DNA of 13,112 nucleotides. It comes from Legionella sp. (GTDB lineage: Bacteria; Pseudomonadota; Gammaproteobacteria; Legionellales; Legionellaceae). Each line of letters opens with the position of its first letter. Position 1 is the stretch's first letter. Positions 6,719-13,112 of this stretch are shown one piece after another. Location: assembly GCA_004297865.1 (NCBI GenBank), contig SCSO01000379.1:1-13112 (forward strand), in the 5' to 3' direction. The notes beneath the pieces were generated by a model, which was not told the origin of the DNA, did not search any database, and saw only the letters and a list, made by a program, of their open reading frames with translations. The position numbers and the translations under genes were made by a program.

Positions 6719-8101
6719 TTAATCGACTCCTTGATACCCATTAAAAGCTAAATCTTCAAAGCGTGTGTATTTACCAATGAAGGCAACGCGTACGCGGCCA
6801 ATTGGACCATTTCTTTGTTTAGCAATAATAATTTCTGCAGTACCTTTATCCGGGCTGTCCTCGTTATAAACTTCATCCCGATAAATAAAACAAATTAAAT
6901 CCGCGTCTTGCTCAATCGCGCCTGATTCCCTTAAATCAGACATTACTGGGCGTTTATCTGCACGTTGCTCCAAACTACGATTCAACTGCGATAAAGCAAT
7001 GACTGGAACTTGTAATTCTTTAGCTAAAGATTTTAAGCTACGAGAAATTTCTGAAATTTCTGCGGTACGATTATCTGCGCTAAAACCAGGGGCTTTCATT
7101 AATTGCAAATAATCCACCACAATCAAACCTAGTGGCCCTTGTTCCTTAGCTAAGCGTCTTGCACGTGCACGCATTTCTGCTGGGCTTAAAGCAGGACTAT
7201 CATCAATAAATAAAGGCGCTTCCGAAAGCATATGCACCGCGGAGGTGACTCGGGGCCAATCGTCTTCTTCTAATTTACCCGTACGAATACGATGTTGATC
7301 AATACGACCCAACGACGACATCATCCTCATTGCTAAAGAATCGGAAGGCATTTCCATAGAAAAGGCTAATACTGGCTTACCGCCTTTGATTGCCGCATGT
7401 TCCGCCATATTCATAACTAAAGTGGTTTTACCCATAGAAGGACGGCCGGCAACGATAATTAAATCCGAGGGTTGTAAACCGGAGGTCATTTCATCTAGAT
7501 CGGATAAACCAGTAGCCAAACCAGTGATGGCATCTCCGTTATGATAAAGTGCGTCAATTTTTTCTACAGCACGCACTAAAATAGATTTGATATTTTCTGG
7601 CCCACCATCACCAGCTGTTTGTTCACCAATAGCAAAGACTTTACTTTCCGCTAAGTCCAAGAGCTCGGGAACTTCTCTCCCGGCAGGATTGTAGGCAGAG
7701 TCTGCAATTTCAGTGGCCACTCCGATCAATTGTCTTTGTACGGATTTTTCCCGAACGATATCAGCATAAGCACTAACGTTAGCCACACTGGGAGTATTAT
7801 TCGCTAATTCGAAAAGGTAAGCTTCACCCCCAGCATCGTCTAAATCGTTATTGCTTTTTAATGCATCCAGCAAAGTCACCACATCAAAAGGTTGATCTCT
7901 TTTGGCTAAAGCAGTAATGGCGCGATAAAGAATACGATGTTCTGTTCGATAAAAATCGGCTTCGCATAACTTGATCGAGATCTTATCCCAGACCTGATTG
8001 TCTAGCATTAAACCACCAATGATGGATTGTTCTGCTTCGACTGAATGAGGCGGACGCTTCAAAGGATCTATGGCTTTTTTGGCAGTTTGTAGATCGAGCA
8101 T
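6719..8101 (-). CDS. dnaB: Replicative DNA helicase DnaB
   Basis: The hexameric 5'-3' helicase that unwinds DNA at the replication fork, acting with DnaG primase and the clamp loader. The 460-residue protein (E. coli DnaB is 471) has the N-terminal domain starting at PPHSVEAEQSIIGGLML (about 17-33) and the RecA-like ATPase with Walker A GRPSMGKT (219-226). It also has a Walker B-type LIVVDYLQLM, the DnaB motif LSQLNRSLEQRADKRP, and SDLRESGAIEQDADLICFIYRDE near the C-terminus. No intein or insertion interrupts it. No good Shine-Dalgarno precedes ATG 8101; the leader there is A-rich. The gene overlaps nothing, and alr starts at the next base after its stop. Confidence 0.98.
   Translation of the reverse strand: MLDLQTAKKAIDPLKRPPHSVEAEQSIIGGLMLDNQVWDKISIKLCEADFYRTEHRILYRAITALAKRDQPFDVVTLLDALKSNNDLDDAGGEAYLFELANNTPSVANVSAYADIVREKSVQRQLIGVATEIADSAYNPAGREVPELLDLAESKVFAIGEQTAGDGGPENIKSILVRAVEKIDALYHNGDAITGLATGLSDLDEMTSGLQPSDLIIVAGRPSMGKTTLVMNMAEHAAIKGGKPVLAFSMEMPSDSLAMRMMSSLGRIDQHRIRTGKLEEDDWPRVTSAVHMLSEAPLFIDDSPALSPAEMRARARRLAKEQGPLGLIVVDYLQLMKAPGFSADNRTAEISEISRSLKSLAKELQVPVIALSQLNRSLEQRADKRPVMSDLRESGAIEQDADLICFIYRDEVYNEDSPDKGTAEIIIAKQRNGPIGRVRVAFIGKYTRFEDLAFNGYQGVD
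6727..6732 (-). promoter_or_regulatory. Shine-Dalgarno of alr inside dnaB
   Basis: AAGGAG on the minus strand, within the dnaB codons for Gln-Gly-Val, 8 nt before the GTG start of alr. It decides the non-ATG start and implies coupled translation. Confidence 0.8.
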
Positions 8102-8180
8102 TTTTTTTCAGTAGGAAAATTGAATAAGAACTATTGTAATTGGCTTTTTATAAAATAACAGGTTTTTTTGATTTTAATTA

Positions 8181-8213
8181 TTTAGATCCCTCGTTCAAGC
8201 CGAGGGATCTAGA
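8181..8213 (-). terminator. Strong hairpin between the DUF2147 gene and dnaB
   Basis: AGATCCCTCG (8184-8193) pairs with CGAGGGATCT (8201-8210), extendable to 13 bp with one wobble, and the loop is 7 nt. It lies 14 nt after the DUF2147 stop and about 80 nt before dnaB. On the minus strand it is followed by A-rich rather than T-rich sequence, so an intrinsic terminator is not certain; mRNA 3'-end protection or a dnaB leader element is possible. Confidence 0.5.
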
Positions 8214-8226
8214 AGGACTATATCTC

Positions 8227-8658
8227 TTATCTAATCCAAGTTTGCGTACGACCTAAAGCAGAAACACCGATATAACCACGGACGTATAACTTGTTACCAT
8301 CTATAGTCACTTTAGCTTTGTAAATTTTACCTGTTTTAGGATCTAGAATAGAACCACCACTCCACACGCCATTACCCTGATCTTTAAGTCCCCAAATGAA
8401 ACCTAAACCCTGAATTTTTTTGTCTTTGAAAGCGCCTGGGCATTTTGAACAAATACCAGTATCACCTGGTTGTGGGAAAACTTTTATAATACTTCCATTT
8501 AATGTACCGCCGGCAACTGAGAGTTTAACTACTGCTCTTTTAGCACCAGTTTTATCATCGATAGTAGTCCAAGTGCCTGCAGGAGATTGAGCTGCGAGCA
8601 AAGCGGGTAAATAACAAACAGTTAATGCAAAACCACAAAGTGCTTTCCATAATTTCAT
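8227..8658 (-). CDS. Secreted DUF2147 family protein
   Basis: A 143-residue protein with a Sec signal peptide (Lys-Trp-Lys then a hydrophobic core, cleavage likely after LLA-A near residue 23), so it is periplasmic or exported. The mature part follows the DUF2147 pattern throughout: an N-terminal GTWTTIDDKTG, the pair CSKC (about 70-73), QGLGFIWGLK, WSGGSILDPKTGKIYK and the C-terminal YVRGYIGVSALGRTQTWIR. The family is thought to have a small lipocalin/calycin-like beta-barrel fold; its ligand and role are not established. The two cysteines are close enough for a local disulfide or metal site. GGAGA lies 6 nt before the ATG. It has its own gap on both sides and a strong hairpin downstream, so it is probably transcribed alone. 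I see no functional link to dnaB. Confidence 0.93.
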   Translation of the reverse strand: MKLWKALCGFALTVCYLPALLAAQSPAGTWTTIDDKTGAKRAVVKLSVAGGTLNGSIIKVFPQPGDTGICSKCPGAFKDKKIQGLGFIWGLKDQGNGVWSGGSILDPKTGKIYKAKVTIDGNKLYVRGYIGVSALGRTQTWIR

Positions 8659-8756
8659 TGGTTATCTCCATAGTAGTTAAACAATAAAATCATAAGCGAT
8701 GATCAATAACTTTACTAGCTTTATTTTAGAAATTTCTCAAAGAATGAAAAACTTAG

Positions 8757-10628
8757 CTAAGCTGCCATTATTGGACGTTGGGAATATTCTGGGATTTCTT
8801 GAGAGTTACCACTGAAGAAAGAAAAACAATTTGGCTCTTTAGCCGGTATACGACTTAAAGCATCGTCAATAAGATTACGAATTTCGCCGAGACTATAGGT
8901 TTCTCCATACAAACCGAAGATTTGTCTAATAAACCATAACGAATTTCTATGTTGTCGTATGTATTTGAAATTATCCGCACCCGGTCCGTCTCCATTCATA
9001 TCTACTTTTAACCGTAGAAGCATTTTTTTGTACCCTGGCCGGTTTTGCGCACCTTCAATGAATCGTTCAACACATTCAATCGCTAAATTCTTTTTAAATT
9101 TTAGTGAGAAACTATGATCCTCACCAATTTCTCTTAAGGTATCGCTCAGTTCCTCATAATTCAATGTCGCTTCAGCACGATTGATATAAAATGTTTTAAA
9201 CCGAGTATTGAGAATTTCAGTATTGTCTATACCGGCTATTTTAGTTGAGCCATTTTCCAATAAATGCTTTCTGATATAAGGCATGTCACAACGAATATCC
9301 TTTGCAGGTTGCTTTTGTTGTTGTTCTAGAGCATAAGCGATATCAATGGGCCGTTGATTTAAGTTATTGCACTGATTGATGTATTGACCAAACATTTGGA
9401 GGGTTTCATCATAACGATATTCACCTAATTTAATAGCGACATGTAAAGGAGTATCTCCTTTCGTAATACCTTTAGTCGCATCAGTACATAACTCATGATA
9501 GGTGGCCATTTTACTAGAAGTCTTGTTTTTATTGCCCACCTCTTTAACTAAACTTGCTTTTTCTTTAACAGTAAGTTTCTTAACAAATTCTCTAAATTCT
9601 GCAATAGAAAACAAAACCGCGCGCAAATGCGCTTGGCGGGTAATAATAGATTGCGTAATAAGATTGATATGCGCGCGTTCTGCAGGATCATTACTATCCA
9701 AACATTGCGATAAGGAGTGAATAATCTCATCTTGAGAAATTAAGATATGTTTATAAAAATTCATCCATTTAGCTTTTATATATTCTGGTTTTTTACCTAT
9801 GCTACAAAACGAATCCACTTCTCTATCAGTACGATATTTCTTATTGGGCAGCAAGAAAGGAAATAGACTCTTTCTGGTCGGCCAATAAAAGTTAAGGGAA
9901 GTTTCTAATTTTGGAAAATCTATTAAATCTACTGCGCTAATGTCATAAGCATGCAGTGTTTTGTTCCAATTGGTTATACGCAAATCATAAAAAGACATAA
10001 TGCTATTCATGAACATTAAATCATGATCGATTTTACAAAATACTACGGTAGGGACTGATTTTTTGGATTTACGCACTAGATAAAAACAGATATTCCCTTT
10101 GTGTAAATCATCTTCTTCCAGGGTGTAGGAACCCGCTGTGACATTAGCTAAAGAAGCATAATCAATGCGTACTTTTTTATCTGCTTCCGCTTGCAATAAA
10201 TCGGCAAAATATTCATCGGGAAATTTATCTAAAAAATAAATGGGAATATCGGTATTACTCTTGATTTTAACGGGCGTATAATCACAATTCACTTTGTTTT
10301 TGAGTTTGCAATAATTCCTTTTACCCTGTTCTCTTTTATTAATTACATAACAAAGGTGATCTATCGCGACACCAAGCACTTCTTGATTTTGATTTACCAC
10401 TAATTCTTGCGGAGCGATAGTGTTTTTTTCAAAAAATAATTGAGCTAATTTACTAAAAGCCACTTCTAACCGGGAATACAGCGAAATGCCAAATTTGTTT
10501 TCTTTATAGATAATTTGAGTATGAGCTTTATCCGTCACCGAAGCATATTTCGCATTGGGGTAACACACGTGGCCGGAAATCGAGGGATCGCCTAAGGTGA
10601 TGTTTTCAAATACAAAGCTCTTGGTCAT
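8757..10628 (-). CDS. Kinase-like protein with ankyrin-type repeats; candidate secreted effector
   Basis: I do not recognise this 623-residue protein as a named gene. Residues 172-179 read EDDLHKGN, giving the D-x-H-x-x-N pattern (Asp174, His176, Asn179) of the catalytic loop in aminoglycoside phosphotransferase/PI-kinase-like folds. After 20 residues it is followed by CKIDHD (198-203), which fits the metal-binding Asp after that loop. Upstream, YSRLEVAFSKLAQLFF (51-66) and ELVVNQNQEVLGVAID resemble an N-lobe helix and strand. Residues 391-402 (GDTPLHVAIKLG) are a clear ankyrin-repeat start, and 423-437 a degenerate second repeat. The C-terminal 160 residues are helical and unassigned. There is no signal peptide or membrane segment. 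Kinase-like plus ankyrin architecture without a Sec signal is typical of Legionellales type IV effectors; secretion and activity are inference. A promoter lies just upstream and the gene stands alone. The ATG lacks a good Shine-Dalgarno. Confidence 0.8.
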   Translation of the reverse strand: MTKSFVFENITLGDPSISGHVCYPNAKYASVTDKAHTQIIYKENKFGISLYSRLEVAFSKLAQLFFEKNTIAPQELVVNQNQEVLGVAIDHLCYVINKREQGKRNYCKLKNKVNCDYTPVKIKSNTDIPIYFLDKFPDEYFADLLQAEADKKVRIDYASLANVTAGSYTLEEDDLHKGNICFYLVRKSKKSVPTVVFCKIDHDLMFMNSIMSFYDLRITNWNKTLHAYDISAVDLIDFPKLETSLNFYWPTRKSLFPFLLPNKKYRTDREVDSFCSIGKKPEYIKAKWMNFYKHILISQDEIIHSLSQCLDSNDPAERAHINLITQSIITRQAHLRAVLFSIAEFREFVKKLTVKEKASLVKEVGNKNKTSSKMATYHELCTDATKGITKGDTPLHVAIKLGEYRYDETLQMFGQYINQCNNLNQRPIDIAYALEQQQKQPAKDIRCDMPYIRKHLLENGSTKIAGIDNTEILNTRFKTFYINRAEATLNYEELSDTLREIGEDHSFSLKFKKNLAIECVERFIEGAQNRPGYKKMLLRLKVDMNGDGPGADNFKYIRQHRNSLWFIRQIFGLYGETYSLGEIRNLIDDALSRIPAKEPNCFSFFSGNSQEIPEYSQRPIMAA

Positions 10629-10660
10629 ACGAATGAATACGTGTACAAAAATTGTAGATT

Positions 10661-10689
10661 ATTTTAACATGATGTACATTAATAGGCAA
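10661..10689 (-). promoter_or_regulatory. Putative sigma-70 promoter of the kinase-like/ankyrin gene
   Basis: On the minus strand TTGCCT (10684-10689), a 17-nt spacer and TAAAAT (10661-10666), predicting a leader of about 25 nt. It sits in the 64-nt gap after pilU. Two TGTACA palindromes (10642-10647 and 10673-10678) flank the -10, 31 nt apart. Confidence 0.5.
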
Positions 10690-10692
10690 TGT

Positions 10693-11814
10693 TTATTTTA
10701 GCTTATCGAGGTCGTCGGGTTGGATTGATAAGTTTTGGGTATCAATCTCAGAGGACTCTTCCCTAAGTCTGATGTGTAAACCCACATTATTTTTTGAATC
10801 TGCGTATTTGATAGCATCTTCTTTAGTAATAGATCCCTCATAGTACAATTTCAATAAGGCTTGGTCGAAGGTTTGCATGTTTTGCTCATTACTTCTAGCC
10901 ATCACTTCTTTAATTTCATCAATTTTACCTTTTTCAATCAAATCAGCAATATAGGGGGTATTTAATAGAACTTCTACTGCAGGAACTCGTGTATTGTGAA
11001 TGCCAGGAATCAAGCGCAGAGAGATAATGGCACGTAGGTTTAAAGAAAGATCTGATAACACTTGTTGTTTAGCATCTTCGGGAAAAAAGTTAATAATACG
11101 TTCAATGGCTTGGTTGGCATTATTAGCATGTAGGGTACTGATACATAAATGTCCCGTTTCGGAATAAGCGATGGCGTGTTTCATCGAGCTACGTTCACGG
11201 ATCTCTCCAATGAGAATCAAGTCTGGCGCTTCACGCATAGCATTCACCAAAGCATTATCATAATTTAGAGTGTCAATACCGATTTCTCGTTGATCTACAA
11301 TGGATTTTTTGTGTTTATGCAAATATTCAATAGGATCTTCTATGGTCAAAATATGACCGCGATGATGTTCATTACGATAATCGATCATCGAAGCTAAAGT
11401 GGTGGATTTACCAGAACCAGTGGAACCCACTATCAATACCAATCCACGCAACTCCATAATGATAGTTTCCAGAATTATGGGTAATTTCAAGTCCCTAATA
11501 GAAGGAATTTCCCCTTTAATATAGCGAATAACCATAGCCACTTCGCCACGTTGGCGAAAGATATTAATCCTGAAGCGACCTACTCCTATGACAGAAAAGG
11601 CCATATTCAGTTCCATATTTTTTTCAAATTCTTTTTGCTGGTTATCGCTCATTAACGAGAGGATGATTTCTGCCATTTGTTGTGATTTAACGGATACCTT
11701 ACCAATAGGCGAGGTAACGCCTTCAATTTTAATGTTTGGCGGTGCGCCTACACTAAAAAACAAGTCAGAAGCATTTTTTTCGACCATTAATTTGAAAAAT
11801 GGCGTTATATCCAT
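10693..11814 (-). CDS. pilU: Type IV pilus retraction-type ATPase PilU
   Basis: A cytoplasmic hexameric secretion ATPase of the PilT/PilU class, which assists pilus retraction (twitching, DNA uptake) and in studied species works together with PilT. The 373-residue product has the N-terminal PAS-like part (SDLFFSVGAPPNIKIEG, 16-32), FRINIFRQRGEVAMVIRYI (81-99), Walker A GSTGSGKS (130-137), the Asp box TIEDPIE (157-163), the Walker B-region DLILIGEIRERSS (198-210, Glu204) and the His box GHLCISTLHANNA (221-233). PilU rather than PilT is favoured by QRGEVAMVIRYI, the HANNANQAIERIINFFPE wording and the long acidic C-terminal tail (about 345-373). pilT, the usual neighbour, is not next to it. The Shine-Dalgarno is poor (GAG). 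A possible promoter lies at 11889-11917. Confidence 0.94.
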   Translation of the reverse strand: MDITPFFKLMVEKNASDLFFSVGAPPNIKIEGVTSPIGKVSVKSQQMAEIILSLMSDNQQKEFEKNMELNMAFSVIGVGRFRINIFRQRGEVAMVIRYIKGEIPSIRDLKLPIILETIIMELRGLVLIVGSTGSGKSTTLASMIDYRNEHHRGHILTIEDPIEYLHKHKKSIVDQREIGIDTLNYDNALVNAMREAPDLILIGEIRERSSMKHAIAYSETGHLCISTLHANNANQAIERIINFFPEDAKQQVLSDLSLNLRAIISLRLIPGIHNTRVPAVEVLLNTPYIADLIEKGKIDEIKEVMARSNEQNMQTFDQALLKLYYEGSITKEDAIKYADSKNNVGLHIRLREESSEIDTQNLSIQPDDLDKLK

Positions 11815-11888
11815 ATAAACACTCGGGGTTATTCTTATAAATTAAGTTTAGCTAATACTCTATAAATTGCTAATAAATTTATAAAATT

Positions 11889-11917
11889 TTTATACCCTTT
11901 GTTTAATTTTCAAACAA
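11889..11917 (-). promoter_or_regulatory. Possible promoter of pilU
   Basis: TTGTTT (11912-11917), 17-nt spacer, TATAAA (11889-11894) on the minus strand, 75 nt before the pilU start. The surrounding 11825-11925 stretch is very AT-rich and offers other -10-like hexamers, so this is only the best of several. Confidence 0.3.
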
Positions 11918-11980
11918 TAATGGTTTACTCGAATTACCGCTCTGGTAGGAATCTATCCTTGAGCATAGAGGAAATGGTTA

Positions 11981-12005
11981 TGTTGGGTCATGACCCAACC
12001 TACAA
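11981..12005 (-). repeat. Palindromic repeat, half-copy (copy 3)
   Basis: One arm only, containing the perfect palindrome GTTGGGTCATGACCCAAC (11982-11999) and flanked by the family's CTACAA end. The core is identical to the left arm of copy 1. No second arm is found nearby. Its T-rich end merges with the T-tract of the terminator at 12004-12045. Confidence 0.88.
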
Positions 12006-12045
12006 AAAACGAGCCTTAGGCCCCACGAATAAGTCTCAGGGCCTA
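12004..12045 (-). terminator. Probable terminator of the oxidase gene
   Basis: Minus strand: the stem TAGGCCC (12039-12045) / GGGCCTA (12017-12023), 7 bp with a 15-nt loop, then AGGCTCG and six T (12004-12009). An alternative shorter hairpin GGGCC-TAA-GGCTC lies directly before GTTTTTT. Either fits an intrinsic terminator 12 nt after the stop codon at 12058. Confidence 0.65.
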
Positions 12046-12057
12046 GAGAAATGGTGT

Positions 12058-13112
12058 TTAGATGGGCTGAGGCTGCCGTTGCTGTTGTTCAATACTGAGG
12101 TTAAGTTTATCTAATTCGGCCTGACATTGAGCCAAGAAATTAGTCTGTGCTTCACTAGCCGCAGGGTTAGGCGCAGCGCGCTTCTTAATGCCTGCATGCA
12201 ATTTAACTAGAAAATCACGTCGTTCTACCTCTGTATGGTCCTTATGAGGTCTTTCCCGGGGTGGTCGACCTTGTTCTGGTCTCAAGGTCAGCGGATTTGC
12301 CACAGTGAGCATTTTCTCCATATAAGGGGTCACAAAGGGCGAATTACTAAGACGTTGCAATCCATTTTCCTTGTCTGGTGTTTTATACCACCGTAAAAGG
12401 GCTTTAAAATAAGCCTCCATTTCTTCAGAATCTAAGAATTGCGTGTAAGTCTCTATTCCATAAGGAAAATTTTTCCCCAAATGATGCCTGGAGTTGAACC
12501 CATTCTCTTTTAAGAATTGCATAAATTGTTGTTCAAAAAGACTTATTCCCGGTGCTTCGGGATGAGTCACCATATCAATTGCTAAAATACGCTCATCTTC
12601 ATTAATAGTGCCGGTAGTCGATAAACCGCCGTTAGTACCATTAATATAACGTACATAAATGGCGTAAGTGATGGGGAATTTTCCGTTTTTGGCACACTCA
12701 TTTAACATTTTTTCGATTTCTAGCAAAATCAATTTTAAGTGTTTACCCGCTTCATCATCTTTTACAGGGATCAGATAACTGACATCCCGCATTTTCTTGG
12801 GAAAAGCTACTTGAGGGTGCGTAATGTGGTTTTCATAATCAACTCGTGGCTCAGTTCCCCTTGTCCCGGTAATCATCGCGGCAGATAGCAACATAAAATG
12901 CGGTAACAATTGCTTTAAACCGGAGTCTATTAAGAAATCTAAAGTAGAAGCGCCTAATTCCACTTCCAATTCCTGATTAAATGAGACTGCATCAGGATCA
13001 TAAGGGGCAGCAACGATTTTTTTAGGCTTTTCTAGCGTATGATTCCATTCACGCACTTGCCAATTATGAACAGATGAACTTGTATTGCCATAGGTGGGCA
13101 TGCCCATGATGC
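12058..13112 (-). CDS. Probable FAD-linked oxidase, C-terminal part (D-arabinono-1,4-lactone oxidase-like); 5' end outside the window
   Basis: The frame stays open to the window edge (an ATC codon precedes the first ATG at 13107), so the 349 residues seen are taken as a C-terminal part. Residues about 108-267 resemble the substrate domain of the D-arabinono-1,4-lactone oxidase/aldonolactone oxidase group. A strand-helix start DVSYLIPVKDDEAGKHL is followed by FPITYAIYVRYINGTNGGLS (144-163), RHHLGK (207-212, matching the family's R-P-H-W-G-K) and a helix ending in PFVTPYMEKML (257-267), like the usual VFLNPYLRRLL. The N-terminal FAD-binding domain would lie beyond 13112. After the domain comes a charged Pro/Arg/Gln-rich tail (about 272-349, ending QQQRQPQPI) that the family normally lacks. 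The substrate is unknown. The family call is by eye and moderately sure; a terminator follows the stop. Confidence 0.5.
   Translation of the reverse strand, partial: IMGMPTYGNTSSSVHNWQVREWNHTLEKPKKIVAAPYDPDAVSFNQELEVELGASTLDFLIDSGLKQLLPHFMLLSAAMITGTRGTEPRVDYENHITHPQVAFPKKMRDVSYLIPVKDDEAGKHLKLILLEIEKMLNECAKNGKFPITYAIYVRYINGTNGGLSTTGTINEDERILAIDMVTHPEAPGISLFEQQFMQFLKENGFNSRHHLGKNFPYGIETYTQFLDSEEMEAYFKALLRWYKTPDKENGLQRLSNSPFVTPYMEKMLTVANPLTLRPEQGRPPRERPHKDHTEVERRDFLVKLHAGIKKRAAPNPAASEAQTNFLAQCQAELDKLNLSIEQQQRQPQPI

Noticed and set aside
8659..8756. TATGAT-type promoter for the DUF2147 gene
   Set aside because: No acceptable -35 at 16-18 nt; not better than background in this AT-rich gap.
9502..9730. 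Small frames on both strands inside the kinase-like/ankyrin gene
   Set aside because: Shadows of the long coding frame with no independent support.
11899..12114. Plus-strand frame of 71 codons across the pilU upstream gap
   Set aside because: It translates the palindromic repeat and runs antisense into the oxidase gene; no start signal or domain.
13096..13105. Palindrome GGGCATGCCC at the window edge
   Set aside because: Lies within the open reading frame and is short enough to be chance; no regulatory context.

Overview
The window looks like chromosomal DNA of a host-associated gammaproteobacterium, most likely in or near Legionellales (Legionella/Coxiella/Berkiella type). The reasons are the adjacent dnaB-alr pair, a PilU-type ATPase, a DUF2147 protein, a 17 kDa-antigen-type lipoprotein, clearly AT-rich DNA, and a large cytosolic-looking protein that combines a kinase-like core with ankyrin-like repeats, as many Dot/Icm effectors do. 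The taxonomic placement is inference; there is no rRNA or other direct marker. Every gene I accept lies on the minus strand, so transcription runs from high to low coordinates.

In transcription order: (13112-12004) the C-terminal part of a probable FAD-linked oxidase related to the D-arabinono-1,4-lactone oxidase family, cut by the window edge and followed by a terminator and a half-copy of a palindromic repeat; (11814-10693) pilU, a type IV pilus ATPase; (10628-8757) the kinase-like/ankyrin protein with its own promoter; (8658-8227) a secreted DUF2147 protein; (8101-5645) dnaB and alr, joined as TAA|GTG with the alr Shine-Dalgarno inside dnaB; (5526-5077) a glycine-zipper outer-membrane lipoprotein with a textbook terminator; (4953-4516) a two-CBS-domain protein; (4282-3125) a signal peptide-thioredoxin-CcdA-like membrane fusion; (3049-167) a likely transcription unit of a CDGSH iron-sulfur protein, a soluble GGDEF diguanylate cyclase and, after 72 nt, lipA (lipoyl synthase).

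The housekeeping content covers replication (DnaB), cell-wall precursor supply (D-Ala) and lipoate synthesis. Redox and Fe-S themes recur: LipA has two 4Fe-4S sites, the CDGSH protein has one intact and one altered site, and the Trx-CcdA fusion would carry electrons across the inner membrane. Signalling is represented by a c-di-GMP synthase with a product-inhibition site, the CBS protein and PilU.

Three copies or part-copies of a dispersed palindromic repeat lie in intergenic gaps, each downstream of a minus-strand gene: at 33-135 after lipA, 4376-4476 after the CBS gene, and 11981-12005 after the oxidase. The core is an 18-nt palindrome of the form GTTGGGTCNNGACCCAAC, used as a pair of oppositely oriented arms in the two longer copies. 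A GC-rich hairpin and a short T-tract lie on its TGTAGG side. No tRNA, rRNA, CRISPR array, insertion-sequence transposase or phage gene was seen. The most interesting items are the kinase-like/ankyrin protein, the repeat family, the Trx-CcdA fusion and the CDGSH protein whose first motif lacks its histidine.
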